Assembly: GCA_026706935.1 (NCBI GenBank)
Contig: JAPOXV010000026.1
Coordinates: 525,721-589,720 of the forward strand
Length of the DNA: 64,000 nucleotides
Direction: 5' to 3'
Source: Gammaproteobacteria bacterium
GTDB taxonomy: Bacteria > Pseudomonadota > Gammaproteobacteria > Pseudomonadales > Azotimanducaceae
The notes beneath the pieces were generated by a model. That model did no database searches and was not told the origin of the DNA. It worked only from the letters and a program-made list of their open reading frames with translations. Positions 1-7,636 of the stretch are shown here, one piece after another (within the stretch, counting starts at the first letter, position 1; the number at the start of each line of letters is the position of its first letter). Both the position numbers and the translations under genes were made by a program.

Positions 1-1
1 T

Positions 2-583
2 CGCGACAAGACATTTAAGAAGATGTCTTTGGACGACTTCGACTTGGTGATGCAGGTGCACTTGACAGGTACCGCTTACGTGACGCATGCGGCTTGGCCT
101 CACATGTACGATCAAAGATACGGTCGGATCGTATTTACGAGCTCTGGTTCTGGAATCTTTGGGAACTACGGACAGTCGAACTACGGTGCCGCAAAAATGG
201 GTATGTTGGGTCTTGCCAATGTGCTCGCATTGGAAGGTGGTCCCCGCAATGTTCACGTGAACTGTTTGGGACCGGGTGCGGCGACCCGCATGACCAATAC
301 AGTCCCGGGTCGTGACGAAGACATTTCCGATCCTGACCCTAACCGGCATCCGGCTCTTGTAAGTCCGGCTGTGCTATTCATGTGTAGCGAAGCGGCGCCC
401 AACGGCTGTGTAATTCACGCCAGTGGTGGCAACTACTCCAGAAGCGAGATTGTGGTGAATCCAGGCGTTTCGCTCGGTGCTGGTACGACCTATGAAGACT
501 TGCTGCCGCACGTCGATTCGCTCATGGATATGACCGGCGCGAAGCCGCGCGAAAGGAGGCAACCGCGACCGAGAACTGGATAG
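2..583 (+). CDS. SDR family oxidoreductase, C-terminal part (5' truncated by window edge)
   Basis: The reading frame is open to the left edge of the window: codons before the first ATG (position 23) read RDKTFKK, a sequence typical of the middle of SDR proteins. The start therefore lies outside. The visible part has the SDR active-site tail: a Ser in FTSSGSG, then the YxxxK motif as SNYGAAK, then the NCLGPGAATRMT segment that closes the substrate pocket. It resembles the 3-hydroxyacyl-CoA dehydrogenase-like SDRs of multifunctional beta-oxidation enzymes more than simple FabG, but the substrate cannot be read from this fragment. It should be an NAD(P)-dependent cytosolic dehydrogenase. Confidence 0.85.
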   Translation, partial: RDKTFKKMSLDDFDLVMQVHLTGTAYVTHAAWPHMYDQRYGRIVFTSSGSGIFGNYGQSNYGAAKMGMLGLANVLALEGGPRNVHVNCLGPGAATRMTNTVPGRDEDISDPDPNRHPALVSPAVLFMCSEAAPNGCVIHASGGNYSRSEIVVNPGVSLGAGTTYEDLLPHVDSLMDMTGAKPRERRQPRPRTG

Positions 584-645
584 AACTGGTACGACATCGG
601 ATGTGAGCGCGTTCGGACTATCCTAAGTATGGTTGAGTCAGAATC

Positions 646-1716
646 GTGAGTGACAAAGATCACAACTCGAAAACCAAATTACCGAGTCGCAATTGGCTGC
701 TTGGACTAGGAGTTGTCCTAACGTCTGTGTGGATTCTTGGCGGTCTGGTTTACATCGTTTTTCTCGACGGCTGGATGTCGTTTGTCGATGAAAGTGCGGA
801 TGCGATTGGCGGTTTCTTAGAAGGCTTCTTTGCGCCGCTCGCCTTTCTATGGTTAGTAATTGGGCTATTCATTCAACAAAGGGAGCTCGCGTCCAACACC
901 GAAGCTCTGAAGCAAACGAACCTTAATTCTGAGAGGCAAACTGAAGTTCTCGCTGCGACCGAGTTGCGAGCTCGACAGAGTGCGTTTTTTCAGATCGCAG
1001 AAAACGTCCGTCGGCAAACAGGCAACTTGGCAGGAGTCATCGTACGCTCGTTAGAAACGGAACAAGGCGAACAAGCTGTGAGCGACGCGGAGATGATTGG
1101 ACATTGGGAGGAGCACCAACGTGGCCAATACGAGATATTTCCGGCCATACTTACAGATCCATCGGCGGTGTTTGCCAATGCAGGACTTCACCCGATCGAC
1201 ATCTACTATGGCACTGAAGAAAGAGGTCAGACGACCGCAGAGTACGTGAAGAGTTTCCGAGGCTTGATTGAGCTGGCGAGAGACTGTGACGACGACGGTA
1301 CGATCGTGCGCACGATTACGCAGACCCCGCACGGACAGGTCTATAACGCGATGCTCGAACACATTAGACCTCCGGCCTGTTGGGCATTGTTGGATAGTAC
1401 GTCGACGTTTTCCTCTGTCAATGAAGAAATCGATTTCTTCGGCACTTGGCACATTCGAGCACAGACCCTCTATGGCGAGCAAGAGTGGTATACGACGTTT
1501 CGCGAAACGGAGAGCGGGATCGAATCTGAAGTTCTGCTCGATGACACGGTAACCCCTATCCAGGATCTCGTTATCGATGGTTCGGCAGTATTTGGAAGGG
1601 TTGTCGCCGCGGGAACTACGTTTATCATGACGTGCACGATTGAGAGCACGCTACTGAGAGGTCAACTCGACATACGAGAAGGCATATTCGCTAGGTTTGA
1701 AGGCGCACGAGTCTAG
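646..1716 (+). CDS. Unrecognised membrane-anchored coiled-coil protein
   Basis: 356 residues from a GTG start. Two hydrophobic helices are visible at about residues 17-40 and 55-77. A short charged coiled-coil-like helix follows (about 78-112, beginning QQRELASNTEALKQ), then about 240 mostly polar residues without a motif I know. The layout (two membrane spans, the second with GGFLEGFFAPLAFLW, then an amphipathic helix) reminds me of the N-terminal module of some putative phage-abortive-infection (AbiC-like) membrane proteins, but the C-terminal part gives no confirmation. It stands alone, between an SDR gene and the convergent sulfite dehydrogenase genes. Function unknown. Confidence 0.7.
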   Translation: MSDKDHNSKTKLPSRNWLLGLGVVLTSVWILGGLVYIVFLDGWMSFVDESADAIGGFLEGFFAPLAFLWLVIGLFIQQRELASNTEALKQTNLNSERQTEVLAATELRARQSAFFQIAENVRRQTGNLAGVIVRSLETEQGEQAVSDAEMIGHWEEHQRGQYEIFPAILTDPSAVFANAGLHPIDIYYGTEERGQTTAEYVKSFRGLIELARDCDDDGTIVRTITQTPHGQVYNAMLEHIRPPACWALLDSTSTFSSVNEEIDFFGTWHIRAQTLYGEQEWYTTFRETESGIESEVLLDDTVTPIQDLVIDGSAVFGRVVAAGTTFIMTCTIESTLLRGQLDIREGIFARFEGARV

Positions 1717-1759
1717 ATAGTCGGCGTTACCGGCTTGTTTCGCTTTTGTCATATTGGAA

Positions 1760-2113
1760 TCAATCTGGTGCGAGGGGTGCTCGACGACCACGTCGTTGAA
1801 CCGAGTCAGTGCGCGGTCCAAAGTTAGTCGCTAAATACTCAAGTATCCTCGATTCGTCATCACCGAGGTCCCATAGCCCTTCCTCAGCCTGCATTCGCTT
1901 AATAACGTCTTGCCATGCATCACGTGATAGTCGAAGGTTCTTGAGTATTTGACTCGAGTGACAGGATGTGCAATGTGCTCGAACCAACAACCAAGTCCCT
2001 TCTGAATCCTCAACGAGTACCGGATCGATCGGTATGGATTGATCCTCCGCACGATCACTCGACGCGATGAGTGCGAGACAAATGAAGACGATTAAGGACG
2101 TTCTAGACCACAT
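1760..2113 (-). CDS. Small monohaem cytochrome c, probable sulfite dehydrogenase electron acceptor subunit
   Basis: About 117 residues from the ATG at 2113. A longer in-frame reading to 2191 exists but lies inside the sulfite dehydrogenase gene and would bury the signal peptide. The N-terminus MWSRTSLIVFICLALIAS is a Sec-type signal peptide. One haem site, CTSCH, sits at residues 48-52. The gene starts 11 bp before the end of the molybdenum subunit gene, so translation is probably coupled. By analogy with SorAB-type enzymes it should take electrons from sulfite oxidation in the periplasm and pass them to the respiratory chain. It is much smaller than the dihaem SoxD. Confidence 0.8.
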   Translation of the reverse strand: MWSRTSLIVFICLALIASSDRAEDQSIPIDPVLVEDSEGTWLLVRAHCTSCHSSQILKNLRLSRDAWQDVIKRMQAEEGLWDLGDDESRILEYLATNFGPRTDSVQRRGRRAPLAPD

Positions 2114-3437
2114 GCACTGCGATGCGATGACATGCGTTGTTTCCGTAGCCCTTAGGGTTCCAGCCCGGTACCAACATGGGTTGCGACTCACCGTTTGAAT
2201 CTACGGCTCGTGCCCAGACTTCGTAGTAGCCTCGCTTTGGAAATCTGACTGAGTGATCAAAGTGCTGCCACGCGAAACGATTAACGGGTGGTTGCAGTTC
2301 AGTTTTTGTCCAAGTCGTACCGTAGTCAATCGATAGGTGGACTGCCGTAATGTCTTTTGCGTTAGTCCACGCATGACCGTGTATCGGCAATGCTTGATTT
2401 GATGGGTGTTCGATCCCGGATTCAGGATTCGTGATTAGAGACTTAACTGGCATTAAATCGAGCATGCACATGGCGTCGTTGGAAACCTGACTGCCTCTTA
2501 CGACGGGTTCGCACGGCACGTGGTACGAAGGAGGTGCCATCTTGGGACCATCATGGACTCGATCGCGAATTGATAGTCCGCTCAACCATTTACCTGACGT
2601 TGACCCGGGTTGTCCGCCGAACACCAACCGGAGAGGGTGGCCGTTCATGGGGTGTAGATCTGTTCCGTTCATACCCCATACCAACATCGAGTCTGGGTCC
2701 ATGGCTTTCGAAACATGGACACCCCGCGAGATCGCTTCACGAGTTCGATCGCCGCTGGCGTGCCGATCCTCGCCGTGATATGCAACGAAAACGGCGTCGT
2801 CCTTCAAGCCGACATCTAAGAGCAAGTCGCGGAGGCGCATGCCGTTCCAGACCGGACACCCGACCGCACCAAGCGTCCACTGATTACCGCTAGCAGGGGG
2901 ATCGAATTCGGCCCGACCATTACCACCACATTCGAGCGTGATTTGCCGTGAAATGTGCTCGAATTTCTTTTTTAGCTCAGGTAAGGTGTACTGTCGAGGT
3001 CTAATAACGGACTCACCACCGATATTCAAGGTCCACCTGATAGAGTCGACCGCGTTGGGAGGTATACCGTTATTTCGAATGAAGAGTCGATTGGTTGGCG
3101 TGATGTCGTCGTTCAACAGATGCGGACGTGTCTCCGCATTCAATGGCCGATCGTTAAGCAGAACCAAGCCATCTTTTCCTTCGATTACAAAGGATCGACT
3201 CGAGTTAGCGTAGACAACCGGAATCAAACCGCGTGGCATATATTCCGAAAACGCGATTTGCATACCGAGTGCAGCCGCCGTGGCACCTAGTCCATGAAGG
3301 AATCCTCGCCGAGATTTGTGATTGGAAACGCGATGCCAAGTTTCCCAATCTGCGCGTTCAGGGTCGCGCGCAAAAAACTCGTGAATACCGCGCTCGCGTC
3401 GTGCCATAAGAGTCTCGAAAGGACGTACCGACGACAC
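2103..3437 (-). CDS. Sulfite dehydrogenase, molybdopterin subunit (SorA/SoxC-like)
   Basis: 444 residues of the sulfite oxidase family, which oxidises sulfite to sulfate at a Mo-pterin centre. A twin-arginine signal is visible at residues 42-50 (SRRGFLHGL), so the folded enzyme is exported. The Mo-ligand cysteine is in ECGGNGR (Cys170), followed by the SoxC-like GAVGCPVWNG segment near 190-199 and a C-terminal Ig-like dimerisation domain. The N-terminal region before the Tat motif is longer than usual, and an internal Met at residue 11 is an alternative start. The cytochrome gene overlaps its 3' end and an MFS transporter gene lies upstream. No soxAXYZB genes are present here, so a stand-alone sulfite detoxification or energy-yielding role is more likely than the full Sox pathway. 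Confidence 0.88.
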   Translation of the reverse strand: MSSVRPFETLMARRERGIHEFFARDPERADWETWHRVSNHKSRRGFLHGLGATAAALGMQIAFSEYMPRGLIPVVYANSSRSFVIEGKDGLVLLNDRPLNAETRPHLLNDDITPTNRLFIRNNGIPPNAVDSIRWTLNIGGESVIRPRQYTLPELKKKFEHISRQITLECGGNGRAEFDPPASGNQWTLGAVGCPVWNGMRLRDLLLDVGLKDDAVFVAYHGEDRHASGDRTREAISRGVHVSKAMDPDSMLVWGMNGTDLHPMNGHPLRLVFGGQPGSTSGKWLSGLSIRDRVHDGPKMAPPSYHVPCEPVVRGSQVSNDAMCMLDLMPVKSLITNPESGIEHPSNQALPIHGHAWTNAKDITAVHLSIDYGTTWTKTELQPPVNRFAWQHFDHSVRFPKRGYYEVWARAVDSNGESQPMLVPGWNPKGYGNNACHRIAVHVV

Positions 3438-3478
3438 GAAGTTTATTGCTTGGATGAAAACCGGTGCGCGGATAGTCG

Positions 3479-4789
3479 CTAGTGATACTCGTGCCTAATA
3501 TCACGAGTGAGGGAGCTGAACCCCAGCCAAGACCAGACACTGATCAGAGCCGCAACGAAAAACACATGAGAGCCTATGCCGCTAAACTCAGGTAACCAAC
3601 TCCCAGACCATCCGACATAAAGCGCAATACCCATGAACGGTGCAAAAGCGCCGCGCAAGCCTGTCAGCGTGACGTGAATTCCCATATAAGTAACTAAATC
3701 GCGCTCATTCGCAAAGTCGTTGTGGCCGAGTTGCCATGCTAACGTGCCCGCACTACGTGCGAAACCCATCGTGACGCGACCGAGCGCTAACAACCAGAGA
3801 CCATGAAGCATCGCACCTAGCCACATGATAAGTTGCGATATGACCCAGAAAACGCTCATCTTCGATCGAAATTCGGCAACATGCACCTTATCGAGATAAC
3901 GAGCCCACATCGGTAGCGTGACCGTACCAATGGCGTGTGGAATGATCACACTCAGCGCGATACTGACGGTGTAGCTCGCATTCATCTCACGGGACACAAG
4001 GTAGATGAGTGGCGCTTCAAGCATCATGTTCGACACGCCGCCTAAAAACTGATAGAACTCAAAGCGCGCGAAATCTCGGTCGTTTCGCAAGATGCGCCAG
4101 AAACTAGCAAGGGGGACACGGGATGCACGCGATACGACGCGGCGTACCCGTCGCTCTGCGACTCGATGGCGCAATTCACCCGTTACTTGGATCCGGGAAA
4201 ACGAAAAGATGCCGAACATTGCGATTACAGTCGCAACGACGTACATGATCCGGAAACTCGTCGGGTTTCCGTCGAGGATGGGTGCACCCGCCATAGTGGT
4301 GACGACCATGACCAGACTGGTGATAAGTTGCAATCGCCCGGTTGTACGTGCCCGTACCTCTCTGACATAGTTGAGGCTCCATACCACGCTACGGATCGTT
4401 ATCGTGCCAGCGGTAAAGACGCGTGCGAGTACTACGCCGACGCAGAGTAGAACGATGCCGGTCGGCGTGGGCGGCGAGAAAGCAACAAGTAATAAACAGA
4501 CCATCGTAAGGGTCTGCAACACGACGACGATGGGAACTTTCGATCGTGCGCTCGCAACACCATTCCAGAGGTAGCTGGATAAGTTGCCGAACATGGGTGC
4601 GGCAGTAAGTAGCGCGATGACCCAAGGTGGGACGTTGTAGATTTTGTCCGCGATGACCCCGATGAATCCGCCCTCCAGCATCGCCAACGCGACAGGGACG
4701 GTGAGTTCGGTAATCTGTTCCCGATTGAGGCTACGACGAGCCGCCGGCGTAAGCTGGACTGCGCCAAATACGCGGCTGAATAGTCCCAC
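3479..4789 (-). CDS. MFS transporter
   Basis: 436 residues from a GTG start, with about twelve hydrophobic segments spread along the whole protein, as in major facilitator permeases. The basic loop after the second membrane span (residues about 80-85, ASARSK) and the long cytoplasmic stretch near 205-225 (RHRVAERRVRRVVSRASR) fit the 6+6 MFS fold. The substrate cannot be assigned. It begins 2 bp after the aceE stop and is followed by the sulfite dehydrogenase genes on the same strand, so it may be cotranscribed with either. Export of an anion such as sulfite or uptake of an organic acid are both possible guesses only. Confidence 0.85.
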   Translation of the reverse strand: MGLFSRVFGAVQLTPAARRSLNREQITELTVPVALAMLEGGFIGVIADKIYNVPPWVIALLTAAPMFGNLSSYLWNGVASARSKVPIVVVLQTLTMVCLLLVAFSPPTPTGIVLLCVGVVLARVFTAGTITIRSVVWSLNYVREVRARTTGRLQLITSLVMVVTTMAGAPILDGNPTSFRIMYVVATVIAMFGIFSFSRIQVTGELRHRVAERRVRRVVSRASRVPLASFWRILRNDRDFARFEFYQFLGGVSNMMLEAPLIYLVSREMNASYTVSIALSVIIPHAIGTVTLPMWARYLDKVHVAEFRSKMSVFWVISQLIMWLGAMLHGLWLLALGRVTMGFARSAGTLAWQLGHNDFANERDLVTYMGIHVTLTGLRGAFAPFMGIALYVGWSGSWLPEFSGIGSHVFFVAALISVWSWLGFSSLTRDIRHEYH

Positions 4790-4791
4790 CG

Positions 4792-7476
4792 TTAAGTGGG
4801 CATGGTTACACCGGCATTAGCAGGCGGTAGTTTGGTCAGGTCTAGGTTCTTGCTGTTAGCGTAGTCATGTGCGACTGTCACGGTTTCACGGTTACACCGA
4901 GCGAGTGACGATAGTGCGGCGAATACGATCCATGACGAAGAGACTTCGAAGTACTCGCGAAGTGCTTCGCGTGACTCTGACAGACCGAAACCGTCGGTTC
5001 CTAGCGCAACGAAATCGTTTTCAATCCATCTGGCGATCGACAAAGGAAGGCTCTTCTGATAGTCACTCGCCGCAACGACACTGCCTTCCTCGGATTCAAA
5101 CAGTTCTTCGACATAGGGACGAACGGTGGTGTCGTCGACTGCGAGCATTCGCTCACGTTCTGCGTCAATTCCTTGTCGCGCGAGTTCCACGTAACTCGTG
5201 ACGCTCCAGACCGTGACTCGTTTCCCAAGTTCCTCTAATTGCTCGGCCGCTTCTAATACTTCCATCATGATCGCGCCACTACCCAAGAGATGGACATCGG
5301 CGTTTTCTGTGTAGCGATACGCGTACATTCCTCGAATGATGCCGGCCTCCACCCCGTCTGGAATGGGAGGCATCGGGTAGTTTTGGTTCGTTACGGTGAT
5401 GTAGTAAAAGACCGATTCATTCTCTTGATACATCCGCCGGATGCCTTCGCGAACGATCACCGCGATTTCGTAAGCAAACGCCGGGTCGTAGCTAATGAGA
5501 TTGGGCACGGTCGATGCCATCACATGTGAGTGACCGTCCTGATGCTGAACGCCTTCGCCGTTCAGGGTCGTTCGTCCCGAGGTACCTCCTAAGAGAAAGC
5601 CACGGCACATCATGTCGCCGCATGCCCAGATCATGTCGCCAACACGCTGGAACCCGAATATCGAATAGAAGATGTAAAACGGGATCATCGGTAGAGCGTG
5701 ATTCGCGTAGGCCGTACCGGCAGCCAAGAAAGAAGCCATTGCGCCGGTTTCGCAAATTCCTTCTTGGAGTATTTGACCGTCCTCTTTCTCTCGGTACGGT
5801 GCGATCGTCCCGAAGTCTACGGGTCGATAGTGCTGACCTTCCGGCGCATAAATTCCCGCCTGCGGGAACAAGCCATCCATGCCAAAAGTACGCGCTTCAT
5901 CGGGTACGATCGGGACGATGTATTTGCCGAGATCGTTATGCCGAAGTAAGCGTTGCAACATGCGCACAACGCTCATCGTCGTGGACACCGCGCGTCCTTT
6001 CGATCCTTCTAACATGTCGCTAAAGAAATCCAATGTCGGTGGCGCGAGCGTGCGGCAATTCACTTGTCGAGCGGGTACATACCCGCTTAATCGCTCACGC
6101 CTGTCCTTGAGGTATTTGAGTTCTTCGCTGTCGTCTGCAGGTTTATAGAAAGCTGCCGCTTGAATTTCCTCGTCGCTTAACGGGATTTCAAATCGTTTCG
6201 CTAAGTCCCCACGTTCTTCTGGCGAGAGGTATTTCTTCTGGTGAACCGTGTTGTGTCCAGCTGCATCTGGACCTAAACCATCGCCTTTCACTGTCTTGAC
6301 CAAGATCACGCAAGGCTTGCCTTCGACTTGTCGTGCCTGGTCGTAAGCTGCATAGATCTTACGGTGATCGTGTCCCCCGCGCTTGATCGTCGTAATTTCT
6401 TCATCGCTTAGCGTCTTCATAAGATCGATGAGCTGGGGAGTGTTTTCGACCCAGTGCTCGCGGACCACATCTCCCGGAGAGACGGTATACATCTGATAGT
6501 CGCCATCGACCGCCTGTTCCATACGCTGCTGCAAAATGCCTTCAACATCACGTTGTAGCAGTGCATCCCAGCCACCGCCCCAGATGACCTTCAAGACGTG
6601 CCAATCCGCACCTCGAAATCGCCGTTCTAACTCTTGAATGATCTTGCCGTTGCCGCGTACGGGACCGTCCAGCCGTTGCAGATTGCAATTGATCACCAGG
6701 ACTAGGTTGTCTAGGTGTTCACGTGAAGCGATATTGACCGTTCCGAGCACTTCCGGCTCGTCCGACTCCCCGTCGCCAATAAACAGCCAGACTTTCCCGT
6801 TGTCTTTGCGCTTGAGACCACGAGACTCCAGGTACTTGATAAATCGCGCCTGATAGATCGCACACGGGGTCGATAGTCCCATGCTCGCGCTTGGCATTGT
6901 CCAGAAATGACTGAGCCGACGTGGATGCGGGTAGGATGGTAACCCACCTTCGCGGGCCAGCTCACGTCTGAAGTTCTCTAGATGAGCTTGAGTCAGACGA
7001 CCTTCAAGCCAGGCTCGAGCGTAAACACCGGGAGACGTATGTGCCTGGAAATGCACATGGTCACTTCCATCGGGGTGGCCGTGCGCCCGAAAGAAGTGGT
7101 TATAGCCGACCTCCATCATGGTCGAAGCTGATAAATACGTCGCGATGTGACCTCCGACGCCCGATCCGCTGTCGTATGCCTGAAGCACCATCGCGACTGC
7201 ATTCCAACGAAGGATGTTCTCGATGCGAGATTCCAGCTCAATGTCGCCCGGATAGGCAGGTTCGTCCGCCACCGGGATCGTGTTGATGTAAGGAGTGTTC
7301 ATCGCAGCGTCCGTGAGTACGACACCCTGGCCGGACAATTGATGCTGGAGTCTTGCGAGTAAGTGCTTGGCTGCGTCGCCACCACGCTCGCTCATTACGA
7401 CGCTAAGTGCGTCGAGCCATTCTTGTTGTTCCAGCTCCCAATCGTCGTCACGAATGTACTGTTGAGGCGTTGCCAT
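4792..7476 (-). CDS. aceE: Pyruvate dehydrogenase E1 component, homodimeric type
   Basis: 894 residues, the usual length of the homodimeric AceE of gammaproteobacteria. It decarboxylates pyruvate with thiamine diphosphate and acetylates the lipoyl arm of E2. The ThDP/Mg motif GDGESDEPEVLG begins at about residue 234 and is followed by VINCNLQRLDGPVRGNGK, nearly identical to the E. coli family consensus. The region FQAHTSPGVYARAWLEGRL (about 143-161) carries an active-site His. Unusually, no aceF or lpd follows; the next gene is an MFS transporter 2 bp away. The gene diverges from the quinoprotein alcohol dehydrogenase at 7637. Confidence 0.97.
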   Translation of the reverse strand: MATPQQYIRDDDWELEQQEWLDALSVVMSERGGDAAKHLLARLQHQLSGQGVVLTDAAMNTPYINTIPVADEPAYPGDIELESRIENILRWNAVAMVLQAYDSGSGVGGHIATYLSASTMMEVGYNHFFRAHGHPDGSDHVHFQAHTSPGVYARAWLEGRLTQAHLENFRRELAREGGLPSYPHPRRLSHFWTMPSASMGLSTPCAIYQARFIKYLESRGLKRKDNGKVWLFIGDGESDEPEVLGTVNIASREHLDNLVLVINCNLQRLDGPVRGNGKIIQELERRFRGADWHVLKVIWGGGWDALLQRDVEGILQQRMEQAVDGDYQMYTVSPGDVVREHWVENTPQLIDLMKTLSDEEITTIKRGGHDHRKIYAAYDQARQVEGKPCVILVKTVKGDGLGPDAAGHNTVHQKKYLSPEERGDLAKRFEIPLSDEEIQAAAFYKPADDSEELKYLKDRRERLSGYVPARQVNCRTLAPPTLDFFSDMLEGSKGRAVSTTMSVVRMLQRLLRHNDLGKYIVPIVPDEARTFGMDGLFPQAGIYAPEGQHYRPVDFGTIAPYREKEDGQILQEGICETGAMASFLAAGTAYANHALPMIPFYIFYSIFGFQRVGDMIWACGDMMCRGFLLGGTSGRTTLNGEGVQHQDGHSHVMASTVPNLISYDPAFAYEIAVIVREGIRRMYQENESVFYYITVTNQNYPMPPIPDGVEAGIIRGMYAYRYTENADVHLLGSGAIMMEVLEAAEQLEELGKRVTVWSVTSYVELARQGIDAERERMLAVDDTTVRPYVEELFESEEGSVVAASDYQKSLPLSIARWIENDFVALGTDGFGLSESREALREYFEVSSSWIVFAALSSLARCNRETVTVAHDYANSKNLDLTKLPPANAGVTMPT

Positions 7477-7636
7477 GATGGTCTTTTACGCGTTGGTAAC
7501 GAATCCTTTACCGAAATCGGATTTTAGTTTCACATCTTGAATTACAGCTTGCGGGGAATCCCGTTGAACGAGGACCAATATGCGTGGATAGCATTTACGT
7601 ATACCTACTGGATTGAGTAAATAAAAGGTATTAATC
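7477..7636. promoter_or_regulatory. Divergent intergenic region between aceE and the PQQ dehydrogenase
   Basis: 160 bp separate two divergent start codons, so both promoters should be here. The rightward gene has a visible ribosome-binding site (AAAAGG, 8-12 nt before its ATG). I could not pick out a convincing sigma-70 pair or operator palindrome. Confidence 0.4.

Noticed and set aside
5514-6023. Plus-strand 169-codon frame inside aceE
   Set aside because: A shadow frame over a highly conserved gene, Arg/Ser-rich and without domain features.
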